DNA of 64,000 bases. Origin: Bugulina stolonifera (Eukaryota; Bryozoa; Gymnolaemata; Cheilostomatida; Bugulidae). The translations under genes were made by a program, and so were the position numbers. Each line of letters begins with the position of its first letter. Position 1 is the first letter of the stretch. Below the pieces are notes generated by a model. The model was not told where the DNA came from and ran no database searches. It saw nothing but the letters and a program-made list of their open reading frames with translations. Of this stretch, positions 22,076 through 34,494 are shown in pieces. The DNA lies in NCBI GenBank assembly GCA_935421135.1, contig OW285197.1, positions 7,500,223 through 7,564,222 on the forward strand, in the 5' to 3' direction.

Positions 22076-25000
22076 ATGCCTCCAAAGAAGAAAAAGTCGG
22101 GAAAGGGTAAAAAGGGAAAGAAATCGGGTAAGGCCTCTGCAATGCCTATATCCGGTCCAGAGGTAGATGAACAGAGTAAGGATTTCTACTACACACAGAT
22201 CAGAGACTTAGAGAACAGAATAGCAAGGTGAATGTTTCCTTGAGGTGGTAAAATGTAGCAGATTTACTATTTCTAGTACCTTGAGTACGTTTGAATCCAC
22301 CATTCAACTCTATGACTAATGTCTTAGCGGAACTACTGGTATTTTGCTGTAGCTCCCACGCAAATTTTATGCTTATCTTGTTTACAGCAGCAACTTTGTT
22401 TTTGTACACTTTTACTAACCAATAGTTTTACAGCGAATTAGCAAACATTATTTGTGTATTAGAGTTCTATTGCAATTGTGTACATGTGCGTTGTGGCTGT
22501 AGGTATCAGAAGAAATGTGATGAACTAGAACTGGTTAGTGGGAAAGTCAAGCAGGAGTATGAACAGATTACCAAAGACAGAGATGAGATGGTCGCATTTT
22601 TACAGAAGACACTGGAAAGCAGAAACGACGAATTAGCAGATCTGAATGACAGATATACCGGTTTACAGGTAATGAACTGATTCCCCCCTGCTAGTTGTCA
22701 CAGTCACCTGTGCTTTCAATGATCAAACTCTGATAGTAATACAAGAGTTCTGTCGTTGGAACACAAAGATTTGTTTTGCATGTGAAGTATGCCATTTATG
22801 TATGCAGTACATGATTTATGTATAGCAAGCCAAAGAAGCAGATCGGGAGAATCATGAAACTCAAATGCAGCAGCTTCGGAACGAGGCCCAGGACACTAAA
22901 GATAAACTACAGAGCGAAAACACTTTGCTCAGTGAGTTGACTAAAATTTATTGGAGTTGTTTGTACAATGTATACTTCCACATGGTTTTGGAATTTTGAA
23001 TAGCAAGGTTCCTCAGTGTTTAATCTAGCTGTGAAAGGGTTAACAGTTCAAATTCCGCTTACTCTTGTTGTGGAATGTGGAAATCTGTCTATTCGAGGCC
23101 AAGCTAGGTTATCTGAACATTGTGCCCTGCATGATTATATCCAAAGTTGGGCAATATTCTCCTGTAACGCTAGCATTCTCACTTTAAAAATCTAACACTT
23201 GCTTCACATGTATCATACATCTACATGAAATTATATTTATTTTAATAGATGCTAGATTGTCATCTCTTGATGACTTTAAGTATAAAAAAGATGAACTAAT
23301 GGGTAACCTGGAGAGAATGGAACGTGAACTGGTGGAGAAGGATAAGGAACACCAGGAGAAATTATACGCCCTTGATCGAAAGGCAGTAGTAGACAAAGAT
23401 AGGTGTGTATGTCAGTCAACCTATTTATATATGACATCGTTCTCTATCACTTGTGTATGCCTGGAATGTTTATCTTTGGTGCAAATTTCTACTTACAGTA
23501 TACCCTATGTAGTAAAATGAAAATGATATCATATGTAGCACGCAGTGTGTTATGCATTGTACATACAACCGTATATGTCTTGTAGTTTGAAGAAAGAGAT
23601 GGTAATGAGAGTGAACCAGGTTGCGGCTGAGTTTAGGAAAGTATCCAATAAGCAGATGGCTGAGACCACTAAGCGAACTATTCGAGAGAACGTCGCTATC
23701 AATGCACAACTAACTAAAATGTCAGATAAAACCCTGGAAATGATACAGGTACAGAATATTTTATATCAAAGTGCATGTATTTATATTACTGTAGCTACTT
23801 ATAATTAAACTGAGTCCACCTTGATAGTCATGTTGACGTTTGAACTGTGAGAATATCCATTCTATATCTTTCGTTCTATTCAGGAAAATGATGACTTGAA
23901 AGCAAAAGATAAAAAACAGAGGCAGCAGATTTCGATTTTAGAACATAACGAGAAGGAACTATCTAAAAAACATCTCAGCAATCAAAAGATTATTAGGATG
24001 CTGACGGAGAAGACTAAAGGTATGTGACGCACACAGTGAATGAAGTATTCAGTTCACCAGAGAGTGTGAAATCTCCGAGTTCTACCAGCATTGATTCAGT
24101 GCTGGTGATCAGTCCTTCACTCTATTGTACATGTTGGATACCAACTATTTCAGTAGCAATTCTTTTTAGTTCAGCCCAAAGATTGGCTGTAAACCCACTC
24201 ACCGTTACGATATTTATCACTTATTCGGAGTTGTCTCTACATTTATTTGGCGTACATGACCATTATCCAATAGCAACGACTATTTTCTATAAGATATGAT
24301 GTACTATTTGTTTAAATTTGATTATCACGCACTTAATTTCTATTCGCCCTCGATTATCGCCTTCAATTTTACACACAAGGTCACATTTATACTGATGAGA
24401 GAATGACTACTGAACTGAAACATTGGTTCAAACGAACACTTTATCTGGAATTGTTTTCACTTGTGCACCCATGTAAACCATTACAAATAACAGTGATAAC
24501 TAGGTCAAATAAATTATAATATAGGTCAAGAAGCTTTGCTCGCTGAATATGAAATGAGGGAGGAAGCTATTCAAGAAATGGAGTCAGAACTTAACCTTCT
24601 CAGACAGCAAAGAGAAAGCCAAAGGTGAGTAGCATTTAACATGAACTTGTGAGATGCTAAGGCTAGTTAACGGGAAACCAATTTTTAGATGCAGCACTTC
24701 TATCGTGCATTACTTTAATTTAGTTCATTGCCTGATTAATTTTTAACAGAGAAGAGCTGGAGCAGCTAAACAAAGACAATGAGCTAATGCAATCAGAGAC
24801 TGAAAAATTAAGGGAAGACACTAAGGAGCACAAGAGAAGGCGTGTCAAGGTTGAGAAAGTGCTGAGTGAAGCTGCAGCCTCCATTAAAATGGTTCTCACG
24901 GTAAGTGAACTTTTTCGTCTACTCCGGTTAATACCATCTTTGATATGACAGATATATGAAGAAAATGAATTGCCTTTTAAATTGGTAAGTTTATTGCAAG

Positions 25001-26270
25001 GTTGGTGTGTTGAAACAATCTAAATGATGTATAATTCATCGCAGTAGTGAGAAGTTTTAACTTAGAAAATATATACAAAAATATGTATTGCAGACACAAT
25101 TTGCGTGGGACGGGGAGGTGGAACTAACCGATGCAGAGAAAAGAGACAACATGTTGGAACACCTACTAATTATACTGAACTCTGCTGCTGCAATAGGCGT
25201 AGGTCCGGCTCCCCAGGAAATGGGTAAACAGTTTGAGTTAATGAGGTAAGATAAGTCATATAGTGTTGTTGTTGGCAACAAAATTATGTCTTCATTATTT
25301 GTGTAATGCATTCAGATATCAGAGTTGTTTCCCCAATGACTATTTAGTTGTATTGGGAGTTGTTTTATTATGAATGCCGGTTTTCCATATTTTCAATCCT
25401 TCTAAGGACGTATGTACCCAAAGTATGTGAATAATTTCTCCTTTCACTTCCTGCATGCTGTATTTCTACTTTTAGGGAATGTTGTACTTGTATTTGAATT
25501 ATCTCCACTTGATCTATTCTATTTCAGTAACATGTTCTTTAGGTCGAAGAGTGCTCTAAGTGAAATGCCTGGAAGTAGGCGGGGCTTGCGCAAAAGTGTA
25601 GGCTCTGCAGATACTCTTGGCTCTGTAGGACTGAGGCCCACTACACCACATTACCAGCTTGGTATGAGATGCCATTTCATATATGCAGACCCCCCCTTTC
25701 TATGTAGTACATGTACATCTGAGTTTGATTACTAACAACTAAGAATCAGAGTTTTCCTAATAGTATACTTCATATTATTTGTATACACTGTGGCGTATCA
25801 CGATGATATCTGATAATTAGTGATGATGCTTAACACACTTGGGTGATGTTTATAGGTGATCTGGGGTTGGTACCACGCCCTGCCCACAATATTCCCACAA
25901 GTATAGATAAAACTAAGGCGTTATCAGAGACGACAAGGTTAGGTAGTCTGAAGAGGGTGTTGACCAAGAGTATTGGTATCCAGACAGTCAGTGCTCCAAA
26001 GGTTGGTTCACAGTTTTATACTTGTTCTAAGGTTCGGGTACACAAGAGGTCGTAAGACTTGGTGGATGAATTTTGTTGTTCGTTGGCACGGCTCTATAGG
26101 TAGTGCATAGTACATGTACCAGTCCACCAGTGGTCTTGATGAATTATATAATTAGAGTCGTTGTATTCAATGTTAACGAATCACAACAGAGCTCCGTAAT
26201 ACCGAAGACTAAAAAGACTAGCACGTTGGTTTTTGAACAACTGAACAAACAGCATGCCGATTTGCTCTAG
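22076..26270 (+). CDS. CFAP157: Cilia- and flagella-associated protein 157 (CFAP157), 12 coding exons, about 546 aa
   Basis: Exons: 22076-22227, 22503-22668, 22826-22931, 23249-23402, 23586-23748, 23884-24019, 24525-24624, 24750-24900, 25094-25245, 25528-25661, 25856-26001, 26190-26270. Every junction is GT...AG and keeps phase. The lysine-rich start (MPPKKKKSGKGKKGKKSGK) is followed by KDFYYTQIRDLENRIARYQ and MVAFLQKTLESRNDELADLN, the hallmark N-terminal region of vertebrate CFAP157. VVDKDR ... VNQVAAEFRKVSNKQMAETT also matches. Nearly the whole protein is predicted coiled coil, with a less structured basic C-terminus ending ADLL. Length is close to the mammalian protein (about 520 aa). Family knowledge: it localises to basal bodies and axonemes of motile cilia and is a FOXJ1 target needed for sperm flagella. 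An X-box lies upstream; RALGPS converges from the other side. Confidence 0.93.
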
Positions 26271-28171
26271 AATGAGGCTCCAATTCCAGACCCATGATTC
26301 ATTATTTCTGGTTTCCTTCTAAAAATAAGTCAGTTTTTATTTTTTTCACAAAGACACCTATTTCAAACAGCAGAAGGTCATTCAGGTAGCCCTCGATTTC
26401 TTTCTTTAGAGATGGAAGAAGTAGAGGACAACTCCACATTGCAATCAATCTAATTTTGGTCAATCCTTGTATACATGTGTGCAATATATCACCCACTGTA
26501 TATTACCCAGATCTGTAGATGAATTAATACGACTATGTCCAATTTTAGGCCCTTTTCTTTGCTGATCAGCTCCTGAGCCATGCATCACTCACCCAGCAGC
26601 AGGCTATTATAAAAGACTTTAAACAGAAAGATACCATGTCAAAGAGAACTATAAGTAAAGTATTCTAAACACTTCCATAACTCTAGACATAAATATAATT
26701 GCCTCCCCTGTTCTTATAGTATTACTTTATAGTCTACATAAAGAACTATTAATTTATCTAATATCAAATTGTATAGTATCCGGCAAATTACTGCATTATA
26801 TAAAAGTAATATTTTGCATAGCTTTTAAGATAAAAATAACTTTTATTCGGTTTTGTGAAGAAATGCTATGTTTTAATGTGAACAATTTAGTTGTGAATAT
26901 TTTTTATATTAAACAAAACATAGAACACTATTTCGTATTTGACCACACAATATGATTGTTTGGTGACGAGAATATATTATTGTAATTAGTTTTTGAGACC
27001 TCCATAATATTAAAATAAATATTTTGGTGCAGCTAAGTGGTGGAGAATATTACTGTTAGTTATATCACAGGGAAAAACAATGGCACAGACAATGAATGGG
27101 CTTGTCATGATGTAATGACATTGAATGTTTACCAATCAAGAGAAATTTCATTTGCTTAGAAATTAATATAATTTATTATGACTAAAATAAAGTAGCTAGA
27201 ATAACATAGTATCTATCAACATAATACAAGACCTGTGTCCACCATCACCTATCCGGTCAAGGCAGTAAATGATTTATAATGTAAAACTAAATGTAGTCCC
27301 ACACAAGTAATTGATCCTACATTGTATTAAATTTTAAATAGTATTAGTAGTACACAAAGTTATATTGCAATAGTCTTACGGGTTTTCTATGTATGAGCAT
27401 TCAACAAGATATTAATTACAATTTGAAGTTGTCCTCTCTAACTAAGAGAGGACAATTTCTATTTTAATCAACAGCTTATGGTGCTCAATTATAGTCGAGT
27501 AAAATGAGGGTCAGAACTGACAGCCAACTCTATGGTGATTCTTGATTGATATGTAGAGATTATAGATATAGTATCGTCTAGCCTACAGTAGTAGTTAACA
27601 TAAAAATATGGGCTTACAATGCAATGTATTCAAGTATTCATAATATAGTAAACGGCCGGTGACGCACGTTATAATTACACTTTATCAAGAAGTAAAATAA
27701 TATAGGCTACAATATCTATCATAGTGTATCCCATCATATGCCCTAGTCTTTAATATCTTAGTATAAACAGTGTAGAAGTACTAACACTGTCTGTTTGGAT
27801 TAGTCCTCAGAGTTGAGCATGTTATAGGTATGTAGCTGTTACATTGATTGACATACATTAGAATAGAAGGTCGCAGTATAAAATACATACATAATATCCC
27901 TATACCTGTCAGTATAACATACACCTTAGACTGAGCTCTATAAAACATCATAATAAAGATGGAATAAAGGAATTGAACTGCTACTCATGGAAGCGTGATT
28001 CCGAAGGCACTATATTACTATTGATGCACCAACTGTGTATGATAACAGTCTGTCTACCTCATATATTTATGTACATGTCCCGCACATAATATTGCTTTTA
28101 TGACTAGATAGTTCACAGTCCAGTAGAATCTGTGTATGAAGTAGGGGAGAGTCCTCGGGCTCCCATCTCCT
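26271..28171. other. Convergent intergenic region between CFAP157 and RALGPS
   Basis: No gene. It holds the two 3' UTRs, an AT-rich centre and the hairpin at 27425-27459. AATAAA-like words occur but I cannot assign the used poly(A) site. Confidence 0.55.
27425..27459. repeat. Hairpin with GAAGTTGTCCTCTCT arms
   Basis: 15-bp arms, GAAGTTGTCCTCTCT and AGAGAGGACAATTTC, are complementary apart from one G-T type mismatch and enclose a 5-base loop. The same arm sequence recurs at 44613-44663 and, degenerately, at 29269-29322 and 53697-53735. Confidence 0.7.
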
Positions 28172-31100
28172 TCAGTGGAAGTGAATCAGGTTCTCAGGCA
28201 CCTGTAATACAAAATAAATCACCTTGAATAGCCAGTTACTAACACACTGGATGATAGCACTTGTTGTCTTTCGAATTAAAGGAAATTATGTCATTTGATC
28301 GTTGGCATCGCTGTCAAACATGACAGAGTCAACAAAGTTTCTCTGTTGAATACCTATTAGCCTTACTCTATGTTTGATGTCAATAAAAATTTATTAACAT
28401 CAAACATGTGCTTGTACACCTGAGGAGAAAGTGGATCATCTTGAATCTGTTATATTCAATCAGATATTAAATTGATTCAGCCAATCAGAATATTGAAAGT
28501 TTAGCTGTGACCAATCAGGAGGGGACTTACCGTGTGACTGGGAACAGAGGCAGCCTATCAGAGAATGACAGACAAAAATGTTCACAATCAAACAATAGAA
28601 CCAGTTCAGTGTATATGAATTATTTACAGAATTTAGACTACTGGAAGCCAAGTTTGAAACCAATGGTCCCAAAACTACTCACTCAATGACAGTAATATAA
28701 AGCAACTTTTCACTGAAGTCAGGAGTACTTTACTATAACAATGACTATATTAGGCCTATTCGGATATTGCACCGTGCAAGCTTATAAATAGCAATCTGCA
28801 GCAATAACAATATATTTTATTCAATAGGTGTGCCTGGTAATAATGATATCTATTTAACAAGGGGATTCCCTTTCAGAGCAAGCCTGGACGCTCAAGTTGT
28901 GTTCGGATATTTAGAGCAGTCCTATATGAACCAGTACAGTTTCCAAATACGCCTATTATATTCAGTTGAATGACCAATGTAACAACACAATCTAGCTGTA
29001 CAATATTACATGCATATCTACCTTAGGATTGTGTGAATCAGATGCAGCCTGTAGTCTCTCTACCCACACACTAGCGGTAGGGGTGGTGGCTAGGAACTTG
29101 TACACCGACCCGTCCCCACTGGTCAGTTTAAAGTGCTCCACGTCTTCCTCATCAGCAGGGCAGTAGATTACCATCCAGCCAATTATTGATTGCATCTTAA
29201 CTGGGTCAGTTTTAAACTACAGGAGACATACATATATATTATGTATATTTATTATATACATTGTATATGAAGTTATCCTTTCAACAAATAATAGGCTTTC
29301 ATTGAGAAAGGGAAGATAACTCTGAGGTGTTTCGCTACTTTCATATAATAGCGTTTCCAGAACTCATTTATCCTCTGATGATGTTACTTGGACAAGTAAT
29401 GAAATATTAGGTAATAAATCTGTATAAAAAATGCGTCTCGTACTACTATTCATATAATAGCGTATACTATTATAAATTGTAAAGAGGCTTCATGAGAAGA
29501 TAACCCCAAAAAGAGTGAAAGATTAAATTATTATGATGTGTATATATAGCCTTACTTGGTAACTAGTACATGTTCATACATTATATACTGTGTACATGTA
29601 CATATCATTCACACTATGATATACTCTATGTAAATAATAGACATATGGATCATGTACTTACATCTGATCGCTGTGCGGCCTTAGATGTCTTGTTAGCGTA
29701 GTAGAGTAGGTTAGTACCCCACACCTGCACCCAAAATCTCTTCCATTGCGAGACCCGAGGCTTACGCCCCTTCTTCAAAACAGTCTTACGCTTAACTATC
29801 CCTGCAAATAAGCCGAGGTCAGACGACTCCGTGATGGACCCGGTCTCAACGTCCCACATCTTATCAGCGGTTAGAGATAGAGAGTCAGATCCCTTAGCCA
29901 CTGAACAAAGACTCGAGTGAAGACTTGCTACTTCTAGTACACTGTCATCTGTTAGCAGAAAGTATAATATTACGGTTTATCAATACAGAGTGAAATACTA
30001 AAATATAATTAAATTATTTCACTATTGATTAAATAAATATAGATAGCCTAGCGCCGTGGCTAGTTGATGCAGTGTTGATGGGCATGTGGAACTAGACAAT
30101 ACATGATAATATTATCTTGACAAACAGATGATGTACGTAACCAATCAGATTGTGTGTACAATGTACAACTGACCTATCAAATGTCTTTGTGGAGTGGAAG
30201 CACCAACTGGTAAACTCTGTGTTCTATCATAATCTCCTTGTCTCGTAGATATACTGTAAAACAGACACCAGGAGGAGTGTTGTAGACTAATGACACATAT
30301 ATTCGATATGCATTGTATTATACACATACCTTACTCAAGACATAAAGCAGTTATTTTATTGCTATCATAGTTATATAGGAACACTACTCATGAGCTCATA
30401 TTGCAGTGCACCATGAGGGGTACCTAGCAAGGGCATTCAATACACAACATAATATTTACTAAGTATCATTTTACATAAGTGTCATAACATGTATACTTAC
30501 TTAGTGCCTAAACTCCTAGTTTTTCTGTGTTTAGGAACAAACTTAGAGTTGGGGGTGTTCCCAGTGTCCGTTGAACTAACTTTACACTCGTGTGATAGAA
30601 CGTGGCTAAGCACAAGGTCGTCTTTGCTCTGTTTATTACCACTGTCTGCAATAAACATATACAAGGGTTCAGAACAACATTGAGCACTGAACAGAAGGAG
30701 GGGGGGGGGCTGTTGGCCTCTAATTTGCACCATAGACTGCTAGCCGAAGACCTTAGCCTGTAGATATTCTCTTACCTGTTGGTTCGATCTGCAGAGAAAG
30801 TCTGTAGTTATCGTCTTCTAGAAATTTCTGTAATTCCTCAATATACCTTACAGAGTAGAGATAACTCTGAATGTGCTCCATAACAGGGAAATCTAACAAA
30901 TATACAGTACAGGGTTATATTCTCTTTATGATGTTCGCAGAGTCATTCACTCCTTGACCATGTATAGTGGATACAACAATTTACGCGTGAACAAAACCGT
31001 CACAGATTCAATAACATGTGTGAACTGCCATAGAGCAAAGGTAATCTAAGAAACTACCAGCATGCCAACCTCAAACCATCTTCAGAAAAACAAGTTAACC

Positions 31101-34100
31101 TACTAGCGAGTCAGTCGATGACTCAGCCAGGAGGTCAGTCAGCCAGTGAGCCAGTCAGTTAGCTAATCAGTTGGTCAATCAGTCAGTCGGCCAGGCAAGT
31201 GATAGGAGGGAATAGTTTAATCAATACCGTATTTAGACTGCTGCAACTCTGATATAACTCGGAGTATGTTGTTCATCTTGATCCTACGTGGGTTACTCTC
31301 CATTCCACCAGAGTACGGATGAGCAATGTCTATGTATATAATGTCAGTGAGGTACAGGCCAAGGTAAGGTATGCAAGGTAGTTTCACAGAGTCCATGTAT
31401 GTCCTCAAGTTACTTCGATTATTGTCTTCCGAAAATAAATCGGCCATTTTTTCATACGTCTGACGATCTTTCTTCGGGATAAGCTGTGAATAGAGTAAAT
31501 GCAGTGGTAGAGTTAGTATTAGTACACGAATTAGTAATGTTGCTAGTAGTAGCAAAACTTTAAATCTTACAGCTGTGTTTGTGTTGACTTTACTTTGGCA
31601 AACACCTTATGTTCTTAGATCACAATCTCTTTCATGTATCTTTTTTATTTTCATGCAAGTATATAATGATGTGATATACTAAACATAAACATGTCTAGCA
31701 GACGCGTGCAGCAGACGTGTGCAGCAGACGAGTGCAGCAGACACATGCAGCAGACGTGCGCAGCACACATGCGCAACAAATGTGGGCAGCATACGTGTGC
31801 AACAAATGTGTGCAGCGGACGTGTGCAGCAGACAAGTGCAGCAAACGCGTGCAGCAGACGCGTGCAGCAGCCGAGTGCAGCAGACGAGTGCAGCAGACGC
31901 GTGCAGCAGACGTGTGCAGCAGACATGCGCAACAAATGTGGGCAGCATACGTGTGCAGCAGACGTGTGCAGTAAACGTGTGCAATATACGCGTACAGCAT
32001 TCGTGTGCAGCAGACGCGTACAGCATTCGTGTGCAGCAGATGAGTGCAGCAGACAAGACTAGTGCAGCAGATGAGTGTAGCAGATGTGTATAATACTTAC
32101 AGCCCAGGTACGAGAGAGTCTGAATATTGGAGCACTTTGTAGAGCGGATATGATGGCCATGACAGAGTGAAGGTTATTGAGGTAGTAGAGTTGCTAAAAT
32201 AACCAAATCAAATCATACATGGCTTGTGTTTGTGATAAATCTGTACTAACTGTATCCCTCTAAATGAGATACATGCATAACAACAATGATAGTTTGAACA
32301 AAGGCTGGCATAACACAGGGAATATACAGTACTCTGCTGTAATAACAAAGAGCATAAAATACTATGCACAAACTACAAACTAGTCGATGAAAGTGAGAAC
32401 CTTATTCCTTGCATTTATTTACTTACTTTAGCTATCTTTATAAAATGTGTTAGAATCTCTGCTCTTCTTTGTAAAGTCTGAGTGTTTAGTATTGTAGTCT
32501 GCACCCAAAAGTTGACCTGTATAAGAGATTATATACATGTACATGTATACATATACAGTGTATATAAATACATGTATTATAAAGTGTGTATATGGCGTAA
32601 TGCTATCCTTGTTTAACAAACACTGTCAGTATAGGGTCAAGCACCACTTAACAGATAAGTTGACTTACTTGATTAAACCTACGAGTAAACTGAACTACGT
32701 TGGGAGCTTTCACGAGTTTATCTTTAGTACTCCACGCGCAGGAAGTGAGCTCATCAGGTTTTATAGCTTGAAACACTGGCAGGTCGAGCAGTGTGATCTG
32801 GCTCTAAAAGATAGCATGTATACGTGTCCAATATTATATGTGGTATACACCCTATGATACAAGTGTGAGCAACCCACCTTACTGATCCGAGCTAATGAGA
32901 GCACCGAGTCTAGCGCGAGTTACACATGACCTCTCTTTAAGAGATGAAGCAGTGTATTAGAATACTTACAGCAAAATCTTCTGCAGCTACTTTTGAAGGA
33001 TCAAAGACTACAGCATCGTAACTTTTAGTATCTCCGAAGTCCTGGCTGTCATACTGTAATATATAAGGTAATATGAGCATATAAGGTAATATGAGGGCAT
33101 GCAACTTATATTATAACCTGAACATAAAAGAAATTAATTTAACACACTTGTAGATATTTATGTCTACACTATATTACTTGACCACCCCTGCACTAATAAC
33201 AATACTAGCTGTATAATTATTAGACTACTACCAAGAGGCTACAATCTTATCAGAAGTACATGGCCAAGATCTACGCGGTGGAAATATACCATATATACAG
33301 GTAGTGTACATATTATACACTATATAATATGTACTGTACATACAATACACTTACATTTACTTACCTGCAGTTGAAATAATAACTAGTATGGTTATGCAAT
33401 GCTTTCTCAAATATGTACAATCCACAGCATTATGAAACTCAATAACGGCATATGGTGTCTTCGCGACCTGAACTTCAAGCACAGACTAACTTGCTCAAGA
33501 ATGCTGTAAACACATTAACTGGCCAAACGCAAAATTATTATCTTTGTGCAAGAGACTGGGGAGAGCTAGGGATGGTTTCCTTTGACCTAGCAAACTCCCA
33601 GGTCATTAGCCTATTAGGTTTAGGCTGAGCGACCATCTTTAATTTTTTATTTGTGACTTAAGCCAGTCCAAGAGGTCGCGAAGACACTTAGAATTTTGAC
33701 ACAATAAAATAATCTACAGATTAACTCTGGAAACCTAATGTGAAGCAAGAAACCCATCACCATAGCGATTGTGTAAACTAACTAAACTGAGGTGCTGTGA
33801 ACACTCTGACAAGAAAACTGACCAATCAAAAACATAAATTAATGATCATCTTATGAGGAAAGATGATTGGATAGTCAATTGTTAGAAAGGCTGAGATTGG
33901 CTGACTGATACCACCATGTTAGAAATTAACTAATTTAAAACGAGCATGAGCAATTGTATGTTGCTTTAGCTATCCACTCACTACCATGTGCAAAGTACCA
34001 AAATATACCCAGTGTGGTTGGTTAGCAAGGAATTGGAATTTGTTACAAACACTTTGATTGGGTGTCTGCGGCTGACCTGATTTGATTGGCTAGCATTTGA

Positions 34101-34407
34101 TGATATTGATGATTGTCTGCTATGAGACATGACCAATGCGTATGCCTGATGTTCATCGTCACGAACCTATGAACGTCAAATTATAAGATAACACGTCATC
34201 TCACAGTGTATTTCACTGTAGTTGTCAACATGTATATTTACAACAAGTGAACAGACAAACAACGACATGAGCATAATGTTAGACTCGGGTAAGTCTAGAA
34301 GACCTTACCAAATATCCAGTATGGCTGTACGACTTGAGGTCTACAGTGGCTAGCGATATATTGCTAGCAGGTAGATATTTATGTGGAATATCAGCTGAAG
34401 AAGTCAT
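28172..34407 (-). CDS. RALGPS: Ral guanine nucleotide exchange factor with PH domain (RALGPS), 12 coding exons, about 536 aa
   Basis: Exons from 5' to 3': 34309-34407, 32970-33053, 32669-32803, 32427-32516, 32101-32193, 31228-31483, 30776-30892, 30501-30645, 30174-30253, 29662-29948, 29022-29216, 28172-28201. All junctions keep phase. The catalytic RasGEF (CDC25-like) domain starts near residue 45 ([18 protein letters not shown]), includes [36 protein letters not shown] and [15 protein letters not shown], and ends with [14 protein letters not shown] near residue 300. A proline/serine linker carrying [10 protein letters not shown] follows. Then comes a C-terminal PH domain ([20 protein letters not shown] ... 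IGWMVIYC ... [20 protein letters not shown]) and a short tail, VPENLIHFH. Order and length match vertebrate RALGPS1/2 (about 560 aa), which activate RalA at membranes through the PH domain. A 5' UTR acceptor lies near 34494. Introns carry two MITEs, a 12-bp minisatellite and a hairpin. Confidence 0.95.
28751..28955 (+). mobile_element. MITE family 2, copy 1 (in last RALGPS intron)
   Basis: It starts TAGGCCTATTCGGATATTG and ends with the imperfect complement CCAAATACGCCTA. The interior (TTCAGAGCAAGC, GAACCAGTACAGTTTCC) is shared with the copy at 38114-38304. It is about 205 bp and non-coding. The TSD could not be fixed because of surrounding TA-rich sequence. Confidence 0.65.
29269..29322. repeat. 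Degenerate hairpin of the GAAGTTRTCC family (RALGPS intron)
   Basis: Left arm GAAGTTATCCTTTC and right arm GAAAGGGAAGATAACTC are imperfect complements of each other and resemble the hairpins at 27425 and 44613. It lies in the intron between the two PH-domain exons. Confidence 0.45.
31103..31195. repeat. CAGT-based degenerate repeat in RALGPS intron
   Basis: GTCAGTCAGCCAGTGAGCC-type repeats with a 4-8 bp period. They start about 30 bp from the donor of the exon at 31228-31483. Confidence 0.6.
31694..32087. repeat. 12-bp minisatellite (GTGCAGCAGACG) in RALGPS intron
   Basis: About 33 units of a 12-mer close to GTGCAGCAGACG, with interspersed variants such as ATGCGCAACAAATG. Because the period is divisible by three, several frames on both strands stay open and produce long C- and Q-rich phantom ORFs. 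It occupies most of the intron 31484-32100 and ends about 10 bp from the donor of exon 32101-32193. Confidence 0.9.
33454..33688 (-). mobile_element. MITE family 1, copy 2 (in first RALGPS intron)
   Basis: Bounded by GGTGTCTTCGCGACCT and AGGTCGCGAAGACAC, the same terminal inverted repeats as 9146-9416. The interior is about three-quarters similar by eye in the opposite orientation, including AAACCATCCCTAGCTC. No clear target duplication is left. It is inside the intron 33054-34308. Confidence 0.65.
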
Positions 34408-34494
34408 TGTATAAATTATAGCCACTCGTAGGATGAGTTTAAGCAGGGTAGGGTTACAGCTGTCACATCTCTACCTCGCTCTACATCATGTGCC

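Noticed and set aside
31651..32093. Cysteine-rich and glutamine-rich repeat proteins
   Set aside because: Product of a 12-bp intronic repeat open in many frames.
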